From Zymoseptoria tritici IPO323 (taxonomy: Eukaryota > Ascomycota > Dothideomycetes > Mycosphaerellales > Mycosphaerellaceae), in assembly GCF_000219625.1 (NCBI RefSeq), contig NC_018206.1:124001-188000 (forward strand): a DNA stretch of 64,000 nt, written 5' to 3'. The stretch's first letter is position 1, and the number at the start of each line of letters is the position of its first letter. Shown here one piece after another: positions 9,439 through 19,504 of this stretch. The notes beneath the pieces were generated by a model that searched no databases, was not told where the DNA came from, and saw nothing but the letters and a program-made list of their open reading frames with translations. The position numbers and the translations under genes are program-made.

Positions 9439-10832
9439 CTTCGAGATTCGATCGCCCTGACAGGCTGGTGGCGAGTGTTCTGTGGTCCACTGCCTGGTTG
9501 AAATGTGTGATGCTCGTGCAGTCCAGAAAGTCGTTGCAGAGCAATGAATGACAAGAACAAGACCAGGACTCAATCCATGTATCAAGAATGAAGGAAGAAA
9601 GCACGCAATGCGAAGACGGAGAATAGACAAGTCACTGAAGGTACGGTACCAGGGCTAGAGATCCTGCGTTACCTAAGCGAATACCGTTCTTCTGGGGTTT
9701 GGCACTCCTTCTGCGGAGGGCTTGGAGAGAGGAAACTGCTTGGATTTGCGGACGGTTTCCGGGATTGGTTGACAGCGGCGACAGGGTCGAGTCTTGCATG
9801 GATCGCGGGACAATAATGGACGCCATCGTGGGAAGTTGTATACAAACCGGGCGTGGCAGACGGCAACTCGGCACCCACTTGGCCGAGGCCGGAGCTAGAA
9901 GAAGAAGAGGAGAAATGCGTGCTCGACGACATGTCGTGCTCGTCTTCTTTGCGTGATGCTGTGTTGACAGCAAGGCATGTCGGCAGATACACGGAGCTAG
10001 TGTGATGGTAAGTGAATGAATCTGACATGGTGGTAAGAAAGGAGTAGGTGAGGTCTGTACAAGATTGCACTCCACGTGCTCTACCAGGGCAATCCGTTCC
10101 TGCGGAACGATTTTTGCGCGGCTTACCTAAGCAGCATCAGGCATGAAGGCCAAGTCGTACATCTTTCAATTTATTTCGACCATCTTCCTTTCGACTACAT
10201 CAATCTTCGCAATGGACAAATACGGTTCGGCACTGCACTGAATATGTGTACCTCATCAAGAAGACCGCTGGTGACATGTCGCTGACCTGAACAGTTCCGG
10301 CGCCTCAACGCCACGACTATGGTGCTGATACATGTGCCATTCGCCTACAACCCGCAGCGGCATCAGATCAGCAAGCCATGCAAGCGAGAACCTTGCTGGG
10401 CCTCATTAATTGGCTGTTAGCCTTGCTATTCAATGACGTTTGTATTCAGCCAAAAAATGAGACGACAAATTCACAACGATTTTCAGCCAGCATGCGAATC
10501 CTACCATCGTTTGTGCAGCTGGCATGCAAGCTAATGCATACGGCCCAATAGTTGGCCAGAAAGCGAATCCTGCCACAGAATTATTGGCAGATCGTGACTG
10601 CGGTCGCTATTGTACCACTGTGCGGCTGACAACCATCGCTGAAAGCTCGACGGAAGTCCTTTCTCCTGCTCGCCTCAACACTCCCGTTCAATCGCCGGAA
10701 ATGTTCGACAAGGACGTCCTGATCAGCGCTAGGACTCTGACTATCGGCGGCAGGGAGTATGTTCGGGATCGCAATGAGCACAAGGTGGGAGGCTGGAGGA
10801 GGATCCGATTCTCTCAGGCTGTTGCGGAATGA
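9439..10832. other. Intergenic; one doubtful short frame
   Basis: No recognised gene. On the minus strand an ATG frame at 10028-9669 encodes about 119 Ser/Pro-rich residues (MSDSFTYHHT..., with a seven-serine run). It has no domain or supporting context, so I leave it uncalled. The rest, including the stretch before the HET fragment at 10833, shows no repeat or RNA gene. Confidence 0.4.
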
Positions 10833-11574
10833 CTGTCCTACCAGATCAAATACTCCGGGCCGTATGTCCACGAGCCACTCAGTGGACCGCGAACCTTTCG
10901 TCTCCTGCGAATCCACCCCGGCGCATACACTGAAGTCATTTCCGTTGAGATGTACGAGGCAAACCCCGGAGAAAGCCCGTCCTTTGATGCCCTCAGCTAT
11001 ACCTGGAATCTCGATCCGACATGGAGTGTCAGCAAAGGCAAGACCGTGGCAGACAAGAAACGTGAGCAAAGACACATTTTGTGCAACGGCCGCACGCTAC
11101 ACATCACCATGAATCTTTACCACGCGTTGACTGAATTCCGACGCACGAAGTCGGAATCGCCAATCTGGGCTGATCAGGTCTGTATCAATCAGCAAGATAA
11201 CGTTGAGGAGGTTGCGCAGCTGGCCATCATGACCGATATATACCGGTCGGCTAGCACAGTCATCTTGTGGCTAGGGCACGCTGAACAAATCGCGGGAGTG
11301 GGCATTGACCTTCTTGGAGTCTTTGCCTGACGAGCGCATTGCTCGAACCCTTTCGACTTATTGCATCACCATCGGACTTGCGGAGAGTTTGAAGATCGAC
11401 CGCCAGCTCGAAATCATGGCCGCCGCCTTCGATTCGGGACCGCCGTTAGAGGTCACAGTGCGGAGCTCGATACTTGAAACGCAAGGTCCGGAGGCGGAAG
11501 TCAGGCCGGAGTATTACGCCGCAGGCTTGGTTGGCTCGGATGCGCAGACAGCTCAGGGGACCGATGTCAATTAG
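10833..11574 (+). pseudogene. HET-domain protein fragment
   Basis: The frame 10833-11330 carries the N-terminal half of a heterokaryon-incompatibility (HET) domain: PRTFRLLRIHPG, then SFDALSYTWNL, ILCNGRTLHI, NLYHALTEFR, WADQVCINQQD and IYRSASTVILWLGHA. The reading then hits a stop. A shifted frame from about 11305 continues for 90 residues (FLESLPDERIA...) without reaching the usual RPWF/WVIQE region. There is no start codon in frame: a TGA at 10830-10832 precedes the first HET residues, so either a 5' exon is missing or the gene is truncated. HET proteins trigger non-self recognition cell death; this copy looks incomplete. A rearranged multi-exon gene is the alternative. Confidence 0.65.
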
Positions 11575-12896
11575 GAGAAAGATATCGTGGAGAACGAAGT
11601 CCTCAGCTTGCCAGCTTCGTATCCAGGCTGCACGAGACCTTCCGCAACGAAAAGCAAGATGGTAAACATCCCCTACTTCAAGCCAGTGGTGCTCATGTAC
11701 GCAGTATAGCTTGCCGATCTGCAACTTCAAAGATAGAGGGAGAGCAGCATATCCACCTCACTTATTGATTCGAATCGACGGCTTGTGGAACGTTGTCCGC
11801 GCGTTTCTGCTGACGGAGACCGTCAATGCCGCGTGTGAAGAATCCAAGGAGAGATCGAGCGCAACGTGAGGCTCACCATGAGGCGAAGGTGATGCTTGAG
11901 GGGAGTCGTCCAAGCCGAACCGGACGTGAGAATGTGCCGGTCATCGCGACCACACTACCGAGAAGCCTTCGGTGGAGCTGAAATCCTTTGTGATCGCAGG
12001 ACTCGAGGTCGCCGGATTGAGTGCGGCGTTTCTTGTGCACGATCGATCACCAAGCTTCAGGTCCGTCTCGTGCCTGTCCCGTTCGTGGTTGGAGCACAAC
12101 ATGGCGTTCGCGACCCAGCTGATAGATACGGCGGACCGCTATCCTTGTCCAAGACCTGTGAAAGTGGAGATGTCGAAGCAGGCGCACAACGCGAAGGGTA
12201 CCTTGAAGATCAATCGCGAATGGACAACGGCTACGGAAAATGCAACGCTATTTCGGGACAGAGTCGGATGGTGGGATTCAGCTTGATCAAGGTTTTGAAC
12301 GGTGACCCGTCGAGTGCTAGTGTCAGGATAGTGGAGATGCAACATATGCAATAGCACGTTCAGGCTTCTCTATCAATTAAGCTTCCTGCAGGGGCCGACA
12401 GTCTTGGGCAGTCGAGAGGGCAGGACGGTGAAAAGAACGGACTTCGTGTTGGATGACGAGGATGCTAGCTTGTTTCGTTGTCCGCTGGACGGAAGACATG
12501 AGGGCGGCATGCGTCTGAGATGTCCCCATATTCGTGCTGACATTCACAATTCTTGGGTTCGTCGAGATATGCAGAGTAACAGAGGGAATGCGAGGTTCGT
12601 TCGGTCTTCCATGAGCCGTCTACGCAAGCTTGTGTAGTCTCGGCATACGCTCTTACTGTCTTGCCGTTGAGTGATACGGCGCTTCCAACGAGCCGTGGAC
12701 TCTTGCGGCGACCGCGACGCCGATACAATAGGTGACTGGTTCGATGGTGATGTATGCAGAGTCTCTACCAACGGAAGATCGACCCCAACGCAGTAACAGA
12801 CCGGGAGACGAGAACAGAATTGATGCAACAGACCGAGATCGTTCCACGTCTTCGCCCATCCCGTTGCTCGCAAGTAATCAATATGAAATTCAATCA

Positions 12897-13030
12897 TCGA
12901 CGTTAAGGTCGCTCACGCACATTCATTTGCCCTGCTCCAACAGCAATACACATTAAGAGATCAAAAGCCGACGTTGAGGTCGGTCCCGCATTACCCTCTC
13001 ATTCCTCCAACAGAGCAACGCAGAAACTTC
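12897..13030. repeat. Diverged tandem duplication, about 70 bp per unit
   Basis: CGACGTTAAGGTCGCTC at 12897 and CGACGTTGAGGTCGGTC at about 12970 begin two adjacent units. Both also contain CTCCAACAG and GCAA at matching offsets. Similarity is partial and needs alignment. A shorter echo (GTTTAAGGTCGGACATTG) occurs near 13344. Confidence 0.4.
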
Positions 13031-13589
13031 AAAACCCTTTCCATTCGCGCAGCATGGTTCGCCCTGGAGAAGCCTCTATTGACATCCGGGAGGGTTCTTC
13101 GAGCCGTAGGCACCTCCGCAGAAACACCTGCCAAGCAAGGCGCACAAGGTCAGCGGATATGTTTCGGACGCTGGAGGCCTCTCGCACTTCAATTTCTTAC
13201 CTGGTAAGTTTCGTACCTCCCTCAACCGTGGTAATGAAACATCCAACAGCCGACGCTTTTGCATTTGATGTTGGGCATTCTCTGCAAAACTCGGCACACG
13301 CATCTGCGCAGTACGTTCGTTGATCGTCTGGGTCCTGTGCGTTTAAGGTCGGACATTGCGCCACCACACTGCCGTAGGAACGACGCCTGCAAACAGTATA
13401 ACATAAGCGGGTGCCGCAGACAATCGGGGATAGACAAAGACAGACAACTCGCGGATGCTCGGGGCAGGCCGGCAGAACCAAGCACCGCCTTGATAGTCAG
13501 AGGCTACAACTTCGGAGACCAGAGAAGTAAAGGCCATAGCGGCGAAGAACAAATGCTTCGAGAACATCTTGGGAATGTGGTCTGGAGAC

Positions 13590-13700
13590 TGAAGATGACG
13601 TTTTTGGGGTAATGTCCTGCTGAAGATGATGTTCTGGAGTAATGTTCTGGAGTAATGTTCTGAAGATGATGTTCTGATGATGTTCTGGAGTGATGATCTG
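13590..13700. repeat. Degenerate minisatellite
   Basis: Imperfect tandem copies of GATGATGTTCTGGAGTAAT-like units: GTTCTGGAGTAAT occurs twice in a row, with GAAGATGATGTTCTG before and after. Confidence 0.7.
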
Positions 13701-15648
13701 AACATAAAGACGGCAAACAGCAACTATTATGGCCGTTGGACGACCCAGCTTCACATGAGGATTCCAGCTCACTCACCATCGACACATTGGATACCCCTGC
13801 CAGAGTTATCTTGGGTCTACAGTATTGAACTTTCGCGGACTGCGTGGGGTGTTCGACTCTTCGATGTCTGCCCGATCTAGGCAACAACACGGTGTCTGGC
13901 GGTGAATTCACTTCCACCAATCTCGTGTACGTTTCAAATCTATGGCGGGGATCAGGTCGTACGATCAGTGGCGAGATCGTATCACTGGGATCAGGTCAGG
14001 TAAAATTCAAACACCGATGGGTCGGACTCGCATGCAGTGCTGTGTACCGTCGTCTGCTTCGGCGTCTGCATTGGAGACTGGCAAGGACATCTTTACAGCG
14101 GCATTAGCGCCGACAACTCGTCGCTTTCTGCGTGAGTTCGCCGCACGAGGAGAAGCCCGGTTCCTACCATACCAATCTTGTTGCTGTCCTGGTCCCTGTA
14201 AGTTTGCATACGAGGTCAGTGTCAGGAGTCGAGAGCACGAGCTTGCGTGCCGGGTTTGATGTCCTCTATTCTACTGCAGGCTCTGGGAGTCCGGACCAAG
14301 CGAAACCAATGTCCGGTAGTCTCTAGACGATACCGACATCTCCGGACTAGGACCAGGCGCATGCGTGCGGGATTTACAATCTGATTAGACCTCGTGCTCC
14401 GACTGCAGCAGTGAACCCCCCGGTCGTTCTTTCTGGCATCTGCCTAAGTCGAGTTTCAGCCCTCGATGGCCTGATGACAGGGAAGTGGGCCAATCCGTCC
14501 CTAGATATAATCCTGCGCCAGGATAGATCCCGACCAGCAGTGGATCGTTCGATGCGCTCACCTCGAGAGCGGGACGTTGACGAAGGTTTGGCCACAAATC
14601 GTGCACGGGCGATATGAATACGATCACGAGATTCGCATCGGCGATAGCCTTTACAAGGATACCCTCACACTTCCACGTGGATTGGACAGATGCGGCACCT
14701 TGATGGAGCAGACACGTGGGTAAGTCATGAACACCTGCAGGGACTCAAACACGCGTTAACGAAAGTTCAATAGTGCGTACTGTACTAGGTCAAGGTACCG
14801 ATTTCATATCGCACGCTGTCGAAGGTTCAATAGTCTGTGAACGCTGGGGGTGGTGCAGAGGAGGTCCAGGGAGAAGGTAGCGGTATGAGCCATTTGTCGA
14901 ACCAAATGCGCAATTTTAGGAAGCGTTGAGTCGCAGAGATGGGCCTAGACCGATCAAAGTCGTGATGTGTTGCAGACGAGTCCGTGCTTATCCGGTCCTC
15001 AGCTCGAGGGTTGAGACTCTGGATCAAGAGCATGAAGCAGTGCCCTGCCCCTGAAGACGATGCCGACACTCCCAGTCCTATGCAGAAACGAGAAGTCGTC
15101 GATACCTGCTCAAAGTGGGCATCAATAAGTTTCATGTCGGCACTGCTTCCCGTATGCAGTTCACGGTCTGTAGGCGAGCAGTCCCAGTAGTCCGGAGGTT
15201 CCGCTGTCCTCCTTGGAATCGGAGAGATGACTGACCAAGTGGCGTGTCTGCATCCAATTCTCGGGGTGTTCGCGATGCCCGCGCTGGTGAGGTTTCTTGC
15301 TTCTTGCTCGAAAGTAGACAATCAATCTCTACGTATTGAGCGAGTGGACCTGGGCCGGGATCAAGATCGCATCACACAGGGTGAAAGCATCGGGAGATGG
15401 GACAATGCACTAGGGAACGAGGACATGCAAGGTAAAAGGTCCAGACCAAACTCAGGAAGTAGTGCATAGCCCATGATAAGCATGTTTTACCGGCGTTGTC
15501 GAGCTCATGAGTTCTGTCCGCCCGGAGGGGTCTCTAGGATAATACGAGGTGGTATCGGACCTCGAACCCGGTCCTCAGGCTCGACCTTCTTCTCGTCTAA
15601 TCAATATGTCTTAGTGCTTGACAGTGAAACCCTGCTAGTACTGTCTGA

Positions 15649-15965
15649 GCCAAATGTCTCGGGGGAGTATAGTCGGAAAGAACACTCGAATTGCGGGCGA
15701 ACTTCAACTTTGCACGCCTCTGTAATGGAGCCTCCGGCGGCCAAATAGTTCTACTAAGGCGCTCGCCGCTGCGGGCAGGGGACTATGCCTTACGCTAGGC
15801 TCGGTCTAGTACTTACTTCCCTCGTTGCTATCGCTCGTCGCCTCGCTATGTCGCAACTTCGGCTCGCTTGTCTAAATTCGATTTAAAGTACGCAGTCGTA
15901 ATGCATCCTACGCCCCGGGGAAACTCGAGTGTTCCCTCCGACTGTACTCCCCCTAGACATTTGGC
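15649..15965. repeat. Imperfect inverted repeat, 44-nt core arms
   Basis: Positions 15649-15692 match the reverse complement of 15922-15965 at 39 of 44 positions. Four of the five differences are transitions. Similarity extends outward (CTTCTTCTCGT near 15587 against CCTCTTCTCGT on the opposite strand near 15993) with a gap of about 25 nt. The spacer is about 230 nt. This could be a decayed MITE or foldback element, or an inverted duplication that has undergone RIP-like mutation. Confidence 0.7.
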
Positions 15966-16487
15966 TGTCTGAGATCCCAGAATATTGGTCACGAGAAGAG
16001 GAGAAAAGTGCATTGATGCTCGAGCAAACCATACTGCATAAAAGCGCAAGCTCTATACCCTGAACATCACATGGGATTCAGTTCGTCAATCGCAACAGGC
16101 TTTTGGCCCGCTATTATGGTGACATTTATGGATCAATCTTGTCATTTGGCGGACCCTCACCGAGTCCACCCACATGCCGACGAGAAGGACAACGTACCTT
16201 TGCATTGGTCCATTGCGATCAGAGTTTATGCTCGAGATGTTCCAGTATACCCTACCAAGTCCGCTCTGTTGATCAGGCATCAGCTGCGAACACAGCTTGT
16301 TGTTCAAGGTGTCTCTGGCATACATGGTAATCCGAGCTAAGCCCTCACGAGACAAGGGGATGGTCGACCGGATGAAGTCTGCTATGCATAAATACGTAGC
16401 AATTCCTCGCACAAGTTGAATTATCCTCTCCACCAACGACAGCAACATCTCGACCAAGGACAACATCCTCTCAAGAAGGAAAACGAC

Positions 16488-16550
16488 CTCTCCACCCAGG
16501 ACAGCAATCTCTCCACCCAGGACAGCGATCTCTCCACCCAGGACAGCAAG
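16488..16550 (+). repeat. Three perfect-spaced 21-bp tandem units before a secreted-protein gene
   Basis: Units at 16488-16508, 16509-16529 and 16530-16550 share CTCTCCACCCAGGACAGC and differ only in the last three bases (AAT, GAT, AAG). They lie 43 nt before the start codon of the secreted protein. They are in frame with it (LSTQDS repeated), but no upstream in-frame ATG is present. Confidence 0.85.
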
Positions 16551-16592
16551 TGCCTCACCAACCGCTCAGCCTTCCCTCTTCCCGTCAACAAC

Positions 16593-17036
16593 ATGAAGTT
16601 CTTCACGATCCTCTCGTTCCTTCTTCCTCTCTGCCTGGCCCTGGTCCTTCCCAGAAGTATCACCGATGGATCCGATCAGGCCGTTGCAGCCATTGAAGCG
16701 ACCTTCGAATTCGTCTTCGAGAATGGAGGTGCGGGGGCCACGGAGGAGGCTGAGGTTCTTGTTGAACCTCCTCCCGGCGTAGGTCGGGCTGGCGCAGCAG
16801 GCTACGCACCATCAGGCACATCAATTACGGGCCACAAACCTATGGACGGGGCCACCAAGTTCTTTTTCAGGAAATACGACGAATTTACTGGCTTTATAGG
16901 AGAGGGAGAGTTCATTTACAGCGAAGCTGAACACCGAATCACGGAGTTTCACGCGAATAGCGGCAGAATTGAACGAGCTGGAATTGTGATCAAACAACTC
17001 TATCCCAAGCTGCGCCTTGTTGCTTATAAGGCATAA
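16593..17036 (+). CDS. Small secreted protein, unknown function
   Basis: ATG 16593 opens 147 codons. The first 20 residues are a clear signal peptide (MKFFTILSFLLPLCLALVLP). The mature part is not cysteine-rich: an acidic segment (ATFEFVFENGG...EEAEVLVEPPPG) is followed by a Gly-rich linker and a mixed, aromatic-containing C-terminal half (FFFRKYDEFTGFIGEGEFIY...KLRLVAYKA). No domain is recognised. The frame is open upstream through a 21-bp triplication but contains no earlier ATG, so this start is favoured. Its size and export suggest a secreted effector-like or cell-surface protein, which is inference only. No intron is evident. Confidence 0.6.
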   Translation: MKFFTILSFLLPLCLALVLPRSITDGSDQAVAAIEATFEFVFENGGAGATEEAEVLVEPPPGVGRAGAAGYAPSGTSITGHKPMDGATKFFFRKYDEFTGFIGEGEFIYSEAEHRITEFHANSGRIERAGIVIKQLYPKLRLVAYKA

Positions 17037-17407
17037 GTAAGAGTGGGTCAGCGAACAAGGACATTACCAAGCTCCAGTCGTTGCCATTGATGCCCTCGAC
17101 ACGAGAAAAATTAACTCGATCAAAGAGTGTTGTTGGTGCAGAGGCAGGCGCAACGTACTCACTGAATCCAAAATGGGGTGGACATGGAGGATGGAAGCTG
17201 GGTAGGAAGCATACGGATCGGATTCTTTGGTTGGACATGAAGGCTGCTTATATGGATGCATGATTTTGATCTAGGTGTTCCTCGCTGCACTGTGGGCCTC
17301 GATTGTGTATATACATTGTCGTCGCTCTACATCTGGGACAAACATATTCTTTCACTGCCATCTCTCCGCCATACGAAATTACTGCCCTCGCTCCGCCTGT
17401 CATTCCT
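17037..17407. other. Intergenic, no gene seen
   Basis: 371 bp between the convergent secreted-protein and NAPE-PLD-like genes. Nothing is recognised beyond 3' flanks. Confidence 0.5.
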
Positions 17408-18703
17408 TCAGAACTCTCGACTCTCTCCAATCGCCATCGACACAAATCTTCCCTCCTCAAATCCCTTCTCTATCACAGCCTCCTTCAACAACTCCCTTGG
17501 CTCGGTGACATCCTCCTCAGTAAGCACCCAAGTACCCCAATGCATGGCAAGCGCCTTCTTCGCCTTGACATCCTCACAAATCGCCACCGCATCGTACGGA
17601 TCACCGTGTAACCCGCTGAACAGCCAGCGCGGAGCATATGCTCCAATCGGTATCAGCGCCAAATCGAATGGTCCTCGAAGCTTCCCGATTTGTGCGAATG
17701 CAGGGCAGACGGGGAGTTCCTTGAGCGCGGGATTGTGTTGGTCAAAAGCGCGGTCGATGTCGAGTTTCTCCGGAATGCTGCGGTAGCCGGTATCGCCGAC
17801 GAAGTAGACTGATTTCGGATTCGGTTGACTGTGCGGAGTAGTGATGGACCAGCCGCACCAGAGAGTCGTGTTGCGGTCAGGACCTGTGCGGGCCGTGGCG
17901 TGTTGGGCGGGTAGACAGGAAAAGGTTGCTGTCGCAGATGACGATCCGGGGAGGGTGAAGTCTGCGCTTTGCCACCAGTCCATCTCGGTGATGGTGGATG
18001 CTTTACCGATTCCATTGGTGAGGAACCATTTCTTCAGATTCAGGGGCATGAAGAAGTGGGCGTTGGGGTTGGCGGCGTAGATGGCAGTCAGGTCTGGATA
18101 GGACATGTGGTCGTAGTGGTTGTGAGAGATCACGACGACGTCGATAGGAGGGAGATCTAATGGTTGACACGGCGCTGGAGTGTAGCGAGCGGGTCCGGCA
18201 AATGTCAAAGGGGAACAACGCTTCGTATAGACTGGGTCGAAGATGACTGTGAGGTTCGATGAGGTCGATGGAAATTCGAGGAGGTAGGAGGCGTGGCCGA
18301 GCCAGGTCGCACGGATGGTGGAGTGCTCTTCTTTCGTTGCGGATTGAGCACGGAATATTGGTTTGAGAACCTCGATGGCAGGGTTCGTCGTATCTGGCTT
18401 GTTGGCCTGGCCGAGGAGGTTTCGCTTCATAATCTTGTACATGATAGCTGGCCCGCCCGGGTCGACGAATGAAGGCCAGGGATTGTGGAAGCTTTGATTG
18501 CGTTGCTTGTGGTGAGAGAGTTGCTTGACATCGTCCGGGCATGTCAGCGTATAGTCCGGAGTGCTGACATTGGCATGGGTGGTCGTGGATGACATTCTAC
18601 TGCTCGTCTTGGTGGACATTCTGTAGGCTGATATTGTTGTCGCCTGCGCTGCTCGATGTAGTGATGCTAGGGGTGGAGCGGAGCGGCGGAAGACGGGCAG
18701 CAT
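17408..18703 (-). CDS. NAPE-hydrolysing phospholipase D-like metallo-hydrolase
   Basis: Metallo-beta-lactamase-fold protein of the NAPE-PLD family, in which the yeast member is mitochondrial Fmp30; these enzymes release N-acylethanolamines from N-acyl phosphatidylethanolamine. The 431-residue single-exon frame shows TWLGHASYLLEF, IFDPVY, and the zinc ligand motif SHNHYDH (H194, H196, D198, H199). Further ligands are GDTGY and the C-terminal MHWGTW. The N-terminus is basic and rich in Ser/Ala (MLPVFRRSAPPLASLHRAAQ), compatible with a mitochondrial presequence. ATG 18703 starts the frame. The exact substrate is not proven by sequence. Confidence 0.85.
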   Translation of the reverse strand: MLPVFRRSAPPLASLHRAAQATTISAYRMSTKTSSRMSSTTTHANVSTPDYTLTCPDDVKQLSHHKQRNQSFHNPWPSFVDPGGPAIMYKIMKRNLLGQANKPDTTNPAIEVLKPIFRAQSATKEEHSTIRATWLGHASYLLEFPSTSSNLTVIFDPVYTKRCSPLTFAGPARYTPAPCQPLDLPPIDVVVISHNHYDHMSYPDLTAIYAANPNAHFFMPLNLKKWFLTNGIGKASTITEMDWWQSADFTLPGSSSATATFSCLPAQHATARTGPDRNTTLWCGWSITTPHSQPNPKSVYFVGDTGYRSIPEKLDIDRAFDQHNPALKELPVCPAFAQIGKLRGPFDLALIPIGAYAPRWLFSGLHGDPYDAVAICEDVKAKKALAMHWGTWVLTEEDVTEPRELLKEAVIEKGFEEGRFVSMAIGESREF

Positions 18704-19504
18704 AGGGATGAATGGCCTCGATGTCGATGTCAGCGAGGGATTAGCGAGGGGTGTATGATGCCTGGAGTTTGTTGTCGTACTGAATGTACGGAAGGTCGGG
18801 GATCTATTGTGCCGATTCGGCCCCCAAAATCCGGACTTCCGCGTCGTGTATCTCCGGCGGCATGCCGCGACAACGTCGTCTCTTGTACTTGCCTTGCCCT
18901 TTCCTTTGACATCATGATGAACAGATCAATATGGCAACCTGCGATTCCTACGGTCGGAAGCGCCCAGGAATGTGATGGCCTTCCGAGCCTGACTGTGCTG
19001 CAATCTGTCCATTGTTGGACAGAACAGCAAACAATGGGTGAACGACATAATGTCATCATTCTGCGAGAAGACGGCTGAAAGGCGACGGCGATATGGACAC
19101 TCTCATCAGACTGGCGACTCGTATTAGTCGCTACGAGGGTCGCGTTGGAAAGAACAGGCGCAAGCTGCCGAAGGAATTGAAGACAGTGCTAAATGCATGG
19201 TGAAGCCTAGACCGATGACATGTTGGCTGCACGGTCTGCTTGACTCTGCTGAGGACAGTGAGCAACGAACATCTCGGGCCTCTCGCCGAGGTAATGCGCG
19301 AGAAATCTCTGACAAGGGAGTCGTAGCAAAATCACACGATCGTCAGCGTCGCTTCCTCGAGAGCCTCATGCATCGAAGCATTCATCGTAAACTCACAATG
19401 CCAATCCGACTGTATCTCTCGTCGCCAGACTCACCATGACTCTTGAGCAAGAGAGCACGTTCTCGTCCTTCTCCCGTCCGCTCGTCCATCACATCTGTGC
19501 ACCA
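18704..19504. other. Intergenic, no gene seen
   Basis: About 0.8 kb between the NAPE-PLD-like start and the end of the broken HET gene. Short frames on both strands lack protein-like sequence. Confidence 0.45.

Larger units (their letters stand above)
11575..16592. other. Gene-poor 5-kb stretch with degenerate repeats
   Basis: No complete gene. It contains a possible flavoprotein relic (about 11972-12290), a diverged tandem duplication of about 70 bp (12897-13030), a minisatellite (13590-13700), an imperfect inverted repeat (15570-15990) and a 21-bp triplication at 16488-16550. The many short frames on both strands have no coherent protein sequence. It resembles an old repeat-derived accessory region. 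Confidence 0.5.

Noticed and set aside
9669..10028. Short Ser/Pro-rich minus frame upstream of the MFS gene
   Set aside because: ATG-initiated but without domain, signal peptide, introns or context; could be chance.
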